Source of the DNA: Nioella sp965215655 | GTDB lineage: Bacteria; Pseudomonadota; Alphaproteobacteria; Rhodobacterales; Rhodobacteraceae | Length of the DNA stretch: 64,000 nt | NCBI RefSeq assembly: GCF_965215655.1 | Contig: NZ_OZ244111.1 | Location: 2,170,001-2,234,000, forward strand | Reading direction: 5' to 3' | In this document: in pieces, positions 43,346-52,471 of the stretch | How positions within the stretch are numbered: position 1 is the stretch's first letter | How the letters are laid out: each line of letters opens with the position of its first letter | Notes under the pieces: generated by a model | Seen by the model: only the letters and a program-made list of their open reading frames with translations | Told to the model about the DNA's origin: nothing | Database searches by the model: none | Made by a program: the position numbers and the translations under genes

Positions 43346-44557
43346 CTGACGCAAAAGGGCGTTCTGGGCCTGATCTTCCGCGGCCCAGGCCACCAGCGCA
43401 TCGCGGATCGCCTCCTGCACCCGCGCGCGCCAATCGGCATCCAGAAGATTCGCCAGATCCTCGGGGTCGGAAATGAACCCGAGCTCGACCAGAACCGACG
43501 GGATATCGGCGGCCTTGAGCACCGAAAACCCCGCCTCCAGCCGAGGATGACGGTGCAGGTTCGCACCCGCCCGGTCCAGCCCGGCAACGATGTGATCGGC
43601 CAAAGCCGCCGACCTGGGGGCGGTTTCCAGCCTTGCAAGGTCCAGCAGCACACCCGCGACCTCATCATCGCTGCCCGCAAGGTCGACCCCTGCCAGCAGG
43701 TCAGCGCGGTCATGGGCCTCGGCCAATGCCTCCGACGCGGCGTCAGAGGCGGTTTCCGACAGGGTGTAAACCGTCGCCCCGCGCGCCCTGCCCTCGGCCA
43801 GCGCGTCCGCATGGAGCGAGAGAAAGGCCTGTGCCCCGGCGCTGCGGGCAATGGTCACCCGTTCGGGCAGCGACACGAACCAGTCGCCCTCTCGCGTCAG
43901 CACCACGTCAAAGAGCCCGGACCTCAGCAGCACTTCGCGCAGTTCTATGGCGAAGATCAGCATCAGATCCGCCTCGTCCTGACCGCGCCGCTGTGCGCCG
44001 GGATCGACCCCGCCATGGCCGGGATCGAGCGCGATCATGATTGGCCCGCCCTCGACGCGGACCGGCAAGGGGCTGTCAGCCACCGGCACCGGGGGCAGGC
44101 GGACACCGGGCGGGGTGCGGGCGGCAAGCTCGGTGAACGCGGCCTGCGATACCGGAGAAAGCCGCATTTGCACCTGCGCCGTGCCGTCTGTGTCATCCGT
44201 CTGCATCCCGGCCCGGGCGATTTCCATCGGGCCATCGAGCGTCAGCACCATACGCGACCAGCCCGCGTCGCCCCGGCCCATGGCAAGGCCGGTGACATGG
44301 CTGGAAGCGTCAAGTTCGGGGCCAAGAGCGGCCCAGTTGACCTCCCGGAAATCCAGCACGACACGGGCGGGGTCATCCAGCACGAAAACCCGGTATGGCA
44401 CCGCCTGGGTCAGCGCAAGGTCAAGCACAACGTCGCGCCCGTCATCTTCCAAACGGCTGCCTTCGGCAAGAACCCGCGCAAGCGCCCGCAAATCCTGTGC
44501 CGCAGCGGGCAGGGAAACCAATAAAAATGACATCAATACAAAGACTAAGCGGATCAT
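43343..44557 (-). CDS. amiC: N-acetylmuramoyl-L-alanine amidase (AMIN + Amidase_3)
   Basis: The start MIRLVFVLMSFLLVSLPAA at 44557 yields a Sec signal peptide; the longer frame is not supported. The 404-residue protein has an N-terminal AMIN domain (about 25-135, VLDFREVNWAALG) and a zinc amidase domain with MIALDPGHGGVDPGA (zinc His), a Glu in ELREVLL, LSLHADA and the final Glu in VLVELGFISDPED. It cleaves septal peptidoglycan during cell division. Confidence 0.92.
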   Translation of the reverse strand: MIRLVFVLMSFLLVSLPAAAQDLRALARVLAEGSRLEDDGRDVVLDLALTQAVPYRVFVLDDPARVVLDFREVNWAALGPELDASSHVTGLAMGRGDAGWSRMVLTLDGPMEIARAGMQTDDTDGTAQVQMRLSPVSQAAFTELAARTPPGVRLPPVPVADSPLPVRVEGGPIMIALDPGHGGVDPGAQRRGQDEADLMLIFAIELREVLLRSGLFDVVLTREGDWFVSLPERVTIARSAGAQAFLSLHADALAEGRARGATVYTLSETASDAASEALAEAHDRADLLAGVDLAGSDDEVAGVLLDLARLETAPRSAALADHIVAGLDRAGANLHRHPRLEAGFSVLKAADIPSVLVELGFISDPEDLANLLDADWRARVQEAIRDALVAWAAEDQAQNALLRQ

Positions 44558-44725
44558 CTGCGGCCTGCTGAAGGGGGCTGTTCGGGACAGAATAACAGGT
44601 CCCTTCGCCTGCCCCAAGCCACGCAGGACCGCAAGTTTCATGAAATCGCGCGGGACCTGCCATATTCTTCCCGCAAAGCGGCGTCAGGCTTGTCTCATCC
44701 TGACCCCAGCACTGTCGAGAACCTC

Positions 44726-45664
44726 ATGAAACCGACACTTCTGCACCATGCCGCCTACCGGATCTACCGGCTGCGCCGTCTGATTTCCCTGTCAGTTCTT
44801 GTGGTTGTGGCGGGGGCCTGCCTGTCTCTGGTAGTCTCTCCGGCGGACAACCTGTTCCGGGATCCGCTGAACCTGTTCCTGCTGATGCTGGTCTGGGGGG
44901 GGATCGTGTCCAGCGCAGCGGTGGCCTTTCCCGGTGGCTGGATAGACACGCTGACCGCCTCGATCGCCTTTGCGCTGCTGCTGTTGGCAACGCCCTATCT
45001 GCAACTTGCCGTTACGGGCGCGTCCGTCGTCGCGGGCGGGATCAGCGACCACATGGCGATCCTGCTGATGTCGCTGGCATGGTTCATGGTCTGGCTGCTG
45101 GTGATGGCCGTGCTCGTCTATGCGGGCCAGAACCTGCCAATGGGCAAGCGCACCCACCACACGCGCGTGTTCTGCCCCGCCTCGCCAGACCGGGTGCGCC
45201 GGGCGCTGTGCCCGCTGCCCGGCACCTCGGTCGCCGGTCGGGTCTGCGGACCCGAAGAGGCGGACGGGTTCTTCCCGGTTCGCTACGAGGCAGATGCCCC
45301 TAGTGGCGAAAGCTTTGCCATCGCGCGGCAGGCCCACAGCTATCGCTATCGCATCCTGCACGAAGACCGCCTGACCCGGCAATCGGAGGCCGTCGTTCGG
45401 CTGGAAGGCCGCAAGAGCCGGTCGGAAATCTTCGAAAGACTCGAACCGGTTGAGGGCGGGACGCTATACACCCTTGTCGAGATGCACGACCATTTCAACC
45501 TGCTGACCGCCATCGGCTTCTGGATCAACGATTTCGGCGCTGATCACGCGCTGGCCTATCTGGATGCCGCCGAGGGAGTTCCCTCGCTGGCCATCTACAA
45601 TCAGCGCCAGCGCAGCCCCCTGTCGATCCTGTCGCGCTTGTTCAAGACGACCGGGACGCCATGA
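44726..45664 (+). CDS. Membrane protein of unknown function (312 aa)
   Basis: An N-terminal half with four transmembrane helices (about 20-40, 50-70, 75-95, 110-135) and a soluble C-terminal half. The soluble part (VFCPASPDRVRRALCPLPG, HSYRYRILHEDRLTRQSEAVVRLEG, ALAYLDAAE) recalls START/SRPBCC-type lipid-binding domains by its pattern of long strands ending in a helix, but this is a guess. The start at 44726 is preferred over a TTG upstream. It overlaps the convergent aminotransferase by 23 bp. Confidence 0.6.
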   Translation: MKPTLLHHAAYRIYRLRRLISLSVLVVVAGACLSLVVSPADNLFRDPLNLFLLMLVWGGIVSSAAVAFPGGWIDTLTASIAFALLLLATPYLQLAVTGASVVAGGISDHMAILLMSLAWFMVWLLVMAVLVYAGQNLPMGKRTHHTRVFCPASPDRVRRALCPLPGTSVAGRVCGPEEADGFFPVRYEADAPSGESFAIARQAHSYRYRILHEDRLTRQSEAVVRLEGRKSRSEIFERLEPVEGGTLYTLVEMHDHFNLLTAIGFWINDFGADHALAYLDAAEGVPSLAIYNQRQRSPLSILSRLFKTTGTP

Positions 45665-46793
45665 AGCCCTGAAGCCGACGGATGCCTTCCTCGATATCCA
45701 CTGTCGATCGGGCATAGGAAAAGCGCAGGGTCGCGCGCCCCCGGACCGGGTCGAAATCCAGCCCCGGTGTAACAGCCACCCCCGCCTCGCGCAGGATCTC
45801 TGCGCAGAAGGCCAGCGAGTCATCCGTGTGTTCTGACACATCCGCATAGACGTAGAAGGCCCCGTCAGCGGGTGCGACCTTGTCGAACCCCGCTTGCGCC
45901 AGCCCCTCCAGCATCAGCCGCCGATTGACCGTGTAGATGTCGCGATGCGCATCCAGTTCCGCACGGCCCTCCGGGGACAGCGCGCCAAGCGCGGCCACCT
46001 GTGCGGCATGGGGCGGGCAGATGAACATGTTCTGCGCCAGACGTTCGACGATGCGCACGTGATCCTCCGGCACCACCAACCAGCCAAGCCGCCAGCCGGT
46101 CATCGAGAAGTACTTGGAGAAGGAATTGACCACATAGAGGTCATCCGAGCATTCCAGCGCGCTGACCGCACGGCCCTCGTATTGCAGCCCGTGGTAGATC
46201 TCGTCGGAAATCAGCGCCATACCCCGATCCGCGCAAGCCCCGACCAACGCCCCAAGCGCGGGCTTGTCCAGCATCGTGCCCGAAGGGTTGGCGGGCGAGG
46301 CCACGATCAGCCCGGCCATGTCATCGGTCAGATCGCTTGGCACCGGCTGATAGCGATTCTCGGGCGTGGTCTGGAACCCGACCGGTTCCAGGCTCAGCGC
46401 CTTGAGGATCTGGCGGTAGCTGGGGTAGCCAGGCTCGCCGAGGCCCACCTTTTCACCCGCGTCGAAAAGCGCCGTGAAGGCAAGGATGAACGCCCCCGAG
46501 GCGCCCGCCGTCAGCACCACGCGCGCCGGGTCCAGGTCGACGCCATACCACTCGTCATAAAGCGCCGCGATTCCCGCGCGCAGGTCGGGCCGCCCAAGCG
46601 CCACCGTGTAGCCGAGCGGTCCCGCCTCCATCTCGGCGGAAAGACGCGCACGGGCAGCAGCAGGGGCGCCCGACCCCGGCTGGCCCACTTCCATGTGAAT
46701 AATATGCCGCCCGGCCTCTTCTGCCGCGCGTGCCTGTTCCATCACATCCATCACGATAAAGGGATCAACGCCCGAGCGCCTTGAATATCGCAT
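45642..46793 (-). CDS. Class I/II pyridoxal phosphate aminotransferase
   Basis: The start at 46793 follows AAGGAGAGGTCA. The 383-residue fold-type I enzyme has LTAGASGAFILAF, NPSGTMLD, DEIYHGLQYEG and the PLP lysine in SFSKYFSMTGWRLGW. It resembles aspartate/aromatic or alanine aminotransferases of this subgroup. The substrate is not decided. It is divergent from the M48 protease with 52 bp between starts. Confidence 0.88.
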   Translation of the reverse strand: MRYSRRSGVDPFIVMDVMEQARAAEEAGRHIIHMEVGQPGSGAPAAARARLSAEMEAGPLGYTVALGRPDLRAGIAALYDEWYGVDLDPARVVLTAGASGAFILAFTALFDAGEKVGLGEPGYPSYRQILKALSLEPVGFQTTPENRYQPVPSDLTDDMAGLIVASPANPSGTMLDKPALGALVGACADRGMALISDEIYHGLQYEGRAVSALECSDDLYVVNSFSKYFSMTGWRLGWLVVPEDHVRIVERLAQNMFICPPHAAQVAALGALSPEGRAELDAHRDIYTVNRRLMLEGLAQAGFDKVAPADGAFYVYADVSEHTDDSLAFCAEILREAGVAVTPGLDFDPVRGRATLRFSYARSTVDIEEGIRRLQGFMASRSS

Positions 46794-46845
46794 TGACCTC
46801 TCCTTAAGCTGTGCCCGGTTGAAGCAGTCAAAGACAGGAAGGTCA

Positions 46846-48168
46846 ATGTCACTTCTCGCCCGCCTGACGGCGCTTGTCCTGCTCCTGTCCACAGTTGCGG
46901 CGCAGGCGCAGACAATCATTCGCGACGCCGAGATCGAACGCGGCTTGCAGGCGCTGGCCGCCCCGATCCTGCGGGCAGCGGGCCTGCCCAGTTCGGTGCG
47001 GATCATCGTGGTCGATGACAGTTCTTTGAATGCCTTCGTCGTAGACACCAATCACATCTTCATCCACTCGGGCCTTCTGATGCGGCTGGAAGACCCTGCT
47101 CAGGTGCAAGCGGTCATCGCCCATGAGGCCGCCCATATCGCCGGCGGCCATTTCACCCGCCGCGCCGCCAATGTGGGGCATGCCAACACGGTGGCACGGA
47201 TCGGGCTGCTGCTTGGGGTAGCCGCGGGCGTTGCTTCGGGAGATTCATCTGCCGGGTTCGGGGTTCTGGCTGGGACGGCCTCCTCAGCTCAACGGGTGCT
47301 GTTCGCCCATACCCGCGCCGAGGAGGCCAGCGCCGACACGGCAGGCATCCGCTACATGATCTCGGCCGGGATCGATGCCACGGCGATGCTGGACGTTCTG
47401 GACATTTTCCGCGGGCAAGAGGCGCTGTCGGTCGGTCGACAGGACCCCTATCTTCTGACCCACCCGCTTACGCGGGAACGCCTGCGTTCCGTCAGGGCGC
47501 TTGTGGCCGGGCTGGACGCCGTCGACCCCGACAACAGCACCCTGTATTGGTATCAACGGATGCAGGGCAAACTGACCGCCTTCCTGCGCGCGCCAAGCTG
47601 GACCCTGCGCCGTGTGGGGCGCAATGACACCTCCGAGATCGCCCGCCTGCGCCGGGCCATCGCCTATCACCGCCAGCCCGATACCGACCGGGCGATGACC
47701 GAGGTGGATGCGCTGGTCGCCATGCGCCCCGATGACGCCTACTACCACGAGCTTCGGGGCCAGATCCTGTATGAATCGCGGCTCTATGCCCATGCGGTCA
47801 GCGCCTATGCCCGCGCGGTGGAACTGGCCCCGCGCGAACCACTGATCCTTGCCGGATATGGCCGGGCGCTGCTGGCCGCCGATACCGCATCTGGCAACCG
47901 TCAGGCGCTGGAGGTGCTGAACCGCGCCCGCGCCCGCGACCCGTTCAACCCGCGCCTCCTGCGCGACCTTGGCCTTGCCCATGCTCGTCTTGGACAGAAC
48001 GGCATGGCCTCGGTCGCCACTGCCGAACGCTATGCCCTTCAGGGACGTTTCGAAGATGCCCTGATCCACGCCAACCGCGCCTCGGGCCTTCTGCCGCAGG
48101 GCAGCCCGGGGTTTCTGCGCGCACAGGATGTGCTAGGTGTTGCCCAAACCGTCTTGAACCGGAGATAG
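46846..48168 (+). CDS. BepA-like M48 metalloprotease with TPR repeats
   Basis: The start at 46846 follows AGGAAGG. A signal peptide (residues 1-22) leads into an M48 domain with HEAAH (93-97) and a downstream EEASADTAG providing the third zinc ligand. From about residue 240 tetratricopeptide-type helices follow (YYHELRGQILYESRLYAHAV). BepA/YfgC proteins act in the periplasm as chaperone-proteases for outer-membrane assembly. The 440 residues match the family length. The DsbA-like gene follows 2 bp after its stop. Confidence 0.9.
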   Translation: MSLLARLTALVLLLSTVAAQAQTIIRDAEIERGLQALAAPILRAAGLPSSVRIIVVDDSSLNAFVVDTNHIFIHSGLLMRLEDPAQVQAVIAHEAAHIAGGHFTRRAANVGHANTVARIGLLLGVAAGVASGDSSAGFGVLAGTASSAQRVLFAHTRAEEASADTAGIRYMISAGIDATAMLDVLDIFRGQEALSVGRQDPYLLTHPLTRERLRSVRALVAGLDAVDPDNSTLYWYQRMQGKLTAFLRAPSWTLRRVGRNDTSEIARLRRAIAYHRQPDTDRAMTEVDALVAMRPDDAYYHELRGQILYESRLYAHAVSAYARAVELAPREPLILAGYGRALLAADTASGNRQALEVLNRARARDPFNPRLLRDLGLAHARLGQNGMASVATAERYALQGRFEDALIHANRASGLLPQGSPGFLRAQDVLGVAQTVLNRR

Positions 48169-48170
48169 AC

Positions 48171-48929
48171 ATGAAGAGATTTGCCCCCGCCGCGCTTGCC
48201 TTTGCAGCGGCGCTTACCGCCGCACCGCTGGCCGCTGACGGAATCGCCGATATGAGCGATGCCGAGCGCGCCACCTTCCGCGCCGAGATCCGCGATTACC
48301 TGCTGGAAAACCCCGAGGTACTGCTGGAAGCCATCGCCGTTCTGGAAGAACGCCAGGCACAGGCCGAAACCGTGCAGGATCAGGCCATGGTGCTGGCCAA
48401 TGCCGAGGCCATCTTTGAAAGCGAGTTCGACTGGGAAGGTGGCAACCCCGATGGCGATATCGTGCTGGTCGAGTTCATGGACTACCGCTGCGGTTATTGC
48501 CGCCGGGCACAGCCCGATGTGGAGCGGCTGATCTCTTCGGACGGCAATATCCGCTACATCGTCAAGGAATTCCCCATTCTCGGAGACGAATCCGTGATGG
48601 CCTCGCGCTTCGCCATCTCGACCCACCAGAATATCGGCGACGATGCCTATGAACTGGTGCATGTGGCGCTGATGCAGATGCGCGGGGACGTCACTGAAGA
48701 CAGCCTGCGCCGTCTGGCCGAAGGGCTGGACCTCGACGCCGATGTGATCCTTGCAGGCATGAACGCGCCGGAAGTGGATCAGGTGATCGCTGCGAACCAT
48801 GCGCTGGCCGGGGTTCTTCAGATCTCGGGCACGCCGACATTCGTGATGAACGACCAACTGCTGCGCGGCTACCTGCCCTATGAGGGCATGGCGGCACTGG
48901 CGGCGGAAATCCGGTCGCAGACCAACTAG
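48171..48929 (+). CDS. DsbA-family thiol oxidoreductase (Com1-like)
   Basis: A 252-residue periplasmic protein with a Sec signal (residues 1-22). The helical N-terminal extension (IRDYLLENPEVLLEAI) is typical of Com1/ScsC-type proteins. The thioredoxin active site is Cys107-Gly-Tyr-Cys110 and the cis-Pro loop is GTPTFVMND. It probably oxidises or isomerises cysteines in exported proteins, and could serve the cysteine-rich repeats protein. Translationally coupled to the M48 gene. Confidence 0.9.
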   Translation: MKRFAPAALAFAAALTAAPLAADGIADMSDAERATFRAEIRDYLLENPEVLLEAIAVLEERQAQAETVQDQAMVLANAEAIFESEFDWEGGNPDGDIVLVEFMDYRCGYCRRAQPDVERLISSDGNIRYIVKEFPILGDESVMASRFAISTHQNIGDDAYELVHVALMQMRGDVTEDSLRRLAEGLDLDADVILAGMNAPEVDQVIAANHALAGVLQISGTPTFVMNDQLLRGYLPYEGMAALAAEIRSQTN

Positions 48930-48947
48930 GCTCTTCGCAGCCGGACC

Positions 48948-48984
48948 AAAAAAGCCCCGGATCATCTCCGGGGCTTTTTCTTTT
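48948..48984. terminator. Bidirectional terminator between the DsbA-like gene and rne
   Basis: An 11-bp stem AAAGCCCCGGA / TCCGGGGCTTT with a 5-base loop, followed on the plus strand by TTCTTTTG and preceded by an A-run (T-run on the minus strand). It serves both convergent genes. Confidence 0.9.
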
Positions 48985-49002
48985 GATATCAGACAGCAGG
49001 GC

Positions 49003-51909
49003 TTAGCCCATCGACCACCAGCCGCGTTTCTTCGGGCGGTTGTCGGCAGGGGCGTCCTCCACCAGGGCCGCGGCAGGTTCCGGCTCCGGCACAGGGGCCG
49101 CATCGACGGTCTGCTCCGCTTGGGCAGGTTCGGACTCTGCCTCTGCTGCAGTTTCCTCAGCCGGGATGGCGTCAGACTCTTCAGAGGCAGCAGACGTTTC
49201 TGCCGAAGCGGCTTCGGGCTCTGGCGAAGCACTTGGTTCCGCGACGGGAGTGGTCTCGGCAGGCTCCGGCTCTACCGGGGTCGGTTCCTCCGCAGCGGCT
49301 GTCTCCGGCTGTGCCGGGGCCTCGTCCGCCGACTCCTGCACCGCCGGGGTTTCTGCGTCCGCAGTCACGGTCTCTGTCGCTGCCGGGGTTTCTTCCGCAG
49401 CCGCTTGTGCAGGATCCGCTTCAGCGACAGGGGCCTCCGCTTCAGCCGGTTCTTCGACCTTCTTCTTGCGACGGGTCCGCGGCTTGCGCTTGGGCTTTTC
49501 CTCTGCCTCTGGGGTAGTCTCAGCCGCAGGCGCATCGGAGGTTGTTTCCGTTGCAGCGTCTGCCGATTGCTCCGCTACCGGCGCTTCTTCGGTCTTGGCC
49601 GCGCCGGTATCAGACCCGGCCTGCTGTGCATCGCCGTTATCCCCGTTCTCGCCATTCTCCCCGTTTTCACCGTTTTCGCCGTTCTCCGACTTGCGGCGAC
49701 CACGCCCGCCCCTACGGCGGCGGCGCTTCTTCTTCGGCTGCTCATCGGTCGCTTCGGACACCTCCGGCGCGCTCTCGGCGGCTTCCTCGGCCTCGGCTTC
49801 CTCGACAATGCTGTCCATCAGCGCGCTGTCCATCGAGATCACCGGCGTCACCGCCGCCACACGGCGGGTCGCGGTCTTGAACTTCTCGATCTTGAAATCG
49901 GGCGAAACCAGCATCGGATCGGCCTCGATCCGGATCGACATGCCATATCGCGCCTCGATCTCGGCAAGGTATTCGCGCTTGGCGTTCATGATGAAGTTCA
50001 CGATGCCCACCGGCGCGGTGACCAGAACCTCGCGGCTGCGGCGGCGGGTGCCTTCCTCTTCCAGCTGGCGCAGGATCGACAGCGCAAGGCTGTCATCCGA
50101 CCGCACAAGCCCGGTGCCATGGCAGGCGTGGCAAGGCTGCGTCGTCGCCTCCAGCATGCCGGGGCGCAGGCGCTGGCGCGACATTTCCATCAGACCAAAG
50201 CCCGAGATACGACCCACCTGGATGCGCGCCCGGTCGGTCTTGAGCTTGTCCTTCAGACGCTTTTCCACGGCGGCATTGTTGCGCCGTTCGTCCATGTCGA
50301 TGAAGTCGATCACGATCAGACCGGCGAGGTCACGCAGGCGCAATTGGCGGGCGACCTCTTCGGCGGCCTCAAGGTTGGTCTTGGTCGCGGTTTCCTCGAT
50401 CGAGCCTTCCTTGGTGGCGCGGCCGGAGTTCACGTCGATGGCCACCAGCGCCTCGGTCACGCCGATGACGATGTAGCCGCCCGAGCGCAGCTGCACCACC
50501 GGGTTGAACATGTCAGCCAGATAGCCCTCGACCTGGAAGCGGGCAAAGAGCGGCATCGGCTCGTTGTAATGCTTCACGTTCTTGGCGTGGGACGGCATGA
50601 TCATCTTCATGAAGTCCTTGGCATGGCGGTAGCCACGCTCGCCCTCGACCAGAACCTCGTCGATATCGCGGTTATAGAGATCGCGGATCGAGCGGTGGAT
50701 CAGGTCACCTTCCTGATAGATCGGCGCAGGCGCCGTGGATCGCAGGGTCAGGTCGCGGATCTGTTCCCACTGGCGTTGCAGGTATTCATAATCGCGCTTG
50801 ATCTCGGATTTGGTGCGCTTGGCCCCGGCGGTCCGCACGATCAGCCCGGCACCTTGCGGCACATCGAGCGAAACCGCGATTTCCTTGAGCTTCTTGCGGT
50901 CCACCGCGTTGGTGATCTTGCGGGAAATACCGCCGCCACGGGCGGTGTTGGGCATCAGAACGCAGTAGCGACCGGCCAGCGACAGATAGGTGGTCAGCGC
51001 GGCGCCCTTGTTGCCGCGTTCTTCCTTGACGACCTGCACCAGCAGGATCTGGCGCACCTTGACCACTTCCTGAATCTTGTAGCGGCGCGGGCGCGGCTTG
51101 CGCACCGGGCGAATGTCTTCCTGATCGTCATCGTCGGCGACGGTCGAGATATTGGGGTCGACCTCGGCCGCATCGGCGATGGTGTCATCGCCCGCATCCT
51201 CTTCATCATCCGCGTCATCCGCATCCGATACGTCTTCCACCTCGTCCTCGGACGCAGCGTCGTCAGACCGGTCGTCAGCTTGCGGCGCGTCGACAGCCGG
51301 GGCTTCCTCCTCGGCAATGGGCGCGCCGGCGTCATCCGCGGCGCCGTCCGGTGACGCCGCTTCCGCTGCCGCGTCGTTGCCCTCGGCTTCATCCATGCCC
51401 GATGCCAAAAGCGTCGAGTCCTCGTCTTCCGGCGTCAGGTCGACGACATCCATACCAGCGGGGGAATTGCGCTTGCCGCCTTCAACCTCGCCAGAGATCA
51501 CCGCATCGCTGCGGCTGTCTGCGGCCTGGGCCTCGGACCCGTTCGACGGCTTGCGACGGCGGCGGCGAGAGCGCTTTGGCTTGTTTTCTGCATCCGCCTC
51601 GGCCTCGGCCTGGGCGCGGGCATATTCCTGTTCCTCGGCGAGCAGCGCTTCGCGATCGGCGGTCGGGATCTGGTAGTAATCAGGGTGAATTTCCGAAAAG
51701 GCGAGGAAGCCATGGCGGTTGCCGCCGTAATCCACAAAAGCGGCCTGCAACGAGGGTTCGACCCGCGTGACCTTTGCCAGATATATGTTTCCTGCCAGTT
51801 GCCGCTTGTTCAGCGACTCGAAATCGAATTCCTCGACCTTGTTTCCGTCAGCCACGACGACGCGGGTTTCTTCCGCGTGCGTGGCGTCGATAAGCATCTT
51901 CTTTGCCAT
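49003..51909 (-). CDS. rne: Ribonuclease E
   Basis: The start MAKKMLIDATHAEETRVVV at 51909 follows AAGGAACAC. The 968-residue protein has an S1 domain near residues 35-120 with a long acidic/basic insertion, the catalytic core (AIDVNSGRATK, the DFIDM Asp), and the zinc-link Cys pair PCHACHGTG. The C-terminal 250 residues are a low-complexity scaffold: a Lys/Arg patch (KKKRRRRRGGRGRRK), five tandem Glu-Asn-Gly units, then long Ala/Glu/Pro stretches. It is the mRNA-decay and rRNA-processing endonuclease and organises the degradosome. Confidence 0.95.
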   Translation of the reverse strand: MAKKMLIDATHAEETRVVVADGNKVEEFDFESLNKRQLAGNIYLAKVTRVEPSLQAAFVDYGGNRHGFLAFSEIHPDYYQIPTADREALLAEEQEYARAQAEAEADAENKPKRSRRRRRKPSNGSEAQAADSRSDAVISGEVEGGKRNSPAGMDVVDLTPEDEDSTLLASGMDEAEGNDAAAEAASPDGAADDAGAPIAEEEAPAVDAPQADDRSDDAASEDEVEDVSDADDADDEEDAGDDTIADAAEVDPNISTVADDDDQEDIRPVRKPRPRRYKIQEVVKVRQILLVQVVKEERGNKGAALTTYLSLAGRYCVLMPNTARGGGISRKITNAVDRKKLKEIAVSLDVPQGAGLIVRTAGAKRTKSEIKRDYEYLQRQWEQIRDLTLRSTAPAPIYQEGDLIHRSIRDLYNRDIDEVLVEGERGYRHAKDFMKMIMPSHAKNVKHYNEPMPLFARFQVEGYLADMFNPVVQLRSGGYIVIGVTEALVAIDVNSGRATKEGSIEETATKTNLEAAEEVARQLRLRDLAGLIVIDFIDMDERRNNAAVEKRLKDKLKTDRARIQVGRISGFGLMEMSRQRLRPGMLEATTQPCHACHGTGLVRSDDSLALSILRQLEEEGTRRRSREVLVTAPVGIVNFIMNAKREYLAEIEARYGMSIRIEADPMLVSPDFKIEKFKTATRRVAAVTPVISMDSALMDSIVEEAEAEEAAESAPEVSEATDEQPKKKRRRRRGGRGRRKSENGENGENGENGENGDNGDAQQAGSDTGAAKTEEAPVAEQSADAATETTSDAPAAETTPEAEEKPKRKPRTRRKKKVEEPAEAEAPVAEADPAQAAAEETPAATETVTADAETPAVQESADEAPAQPETAAAEEPTPVEPEPAETTPVAEPSASPEPEAASAETSAASEESDAIPAEETAAEAESEPAQAEQTVDAAPVPEPEPAAALVEDAPADNRPKKRGWWSMG

Positions 51910-52471
51910 GTGTTCCTTGCACATGAACCCCGAATAGACGCACCAGGCGGCGCGCTTTCCGTGAATTCAAGCTGTCCTGAAAGGGCGACGGCGGCGGCGC
52001 ACCCGGACGGGGCGCGGGCATCTGCCCTGCCTTGCCGTCCCTCAACTCTGCGCACGCGTTGCATCGCGGTTTATCTCCGATGGCGGGTCTGCGCCTGCCA
52101 TCCGTTCTGTCGCCCGAAACCCGGGCAATTCCTGTAACAGGGCCATCCCGGCCCCGGTGATCTTCGCGAAAACCGCGCCGCTTTTCCGCGCGCCGGAGAT
52201 CGGTCAGAGAAACTTTTCGCAAGGCCCCGAAATTGAGAGCCTGCATTTGTGACATTAAGGGCACTTCCAGGGGGATTACAATGGCAATTCGTCACCTGAC
52301 GGTTGCACAACACGCGTCATTTGTGGGTGGAGCCGCGGCGATCCCCTTTTCTCCTTGGGCCAAATACTCCCGCCGGAGGCATCGACCGGCCCACACCGAA
52401 CCGGCCGCCGCGATCGCGCATGACCTCCCCAACGGGCACCCAAGTGCGGCGCGCCCGTCTGCGGGCAGGGA
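51910..52471. other. Long 5' region of rne and DctD 3' flank; no gene
   Basis: About 560 bp. The part next to rne probably holds its promoter and a long 5' UTR, as is usual for self-regulated rne genes. A dispersed intergenic element lies at 52346-52392. An 80-codon reading passes through that element and has no features; I do not call it. Confidence 0.5.
52346..52392 (+). repeat. Dispersed intergenic element, copy C
   Basis: CTTTTCTCCTTGGGCCAAATAC then TCCCGCCGGAGGCATC, the longest match to copies A and B. Downstream of it CGACCGGCCC extends the similarity to copy A (CCCCGGCCC). Confidence 0.6.
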
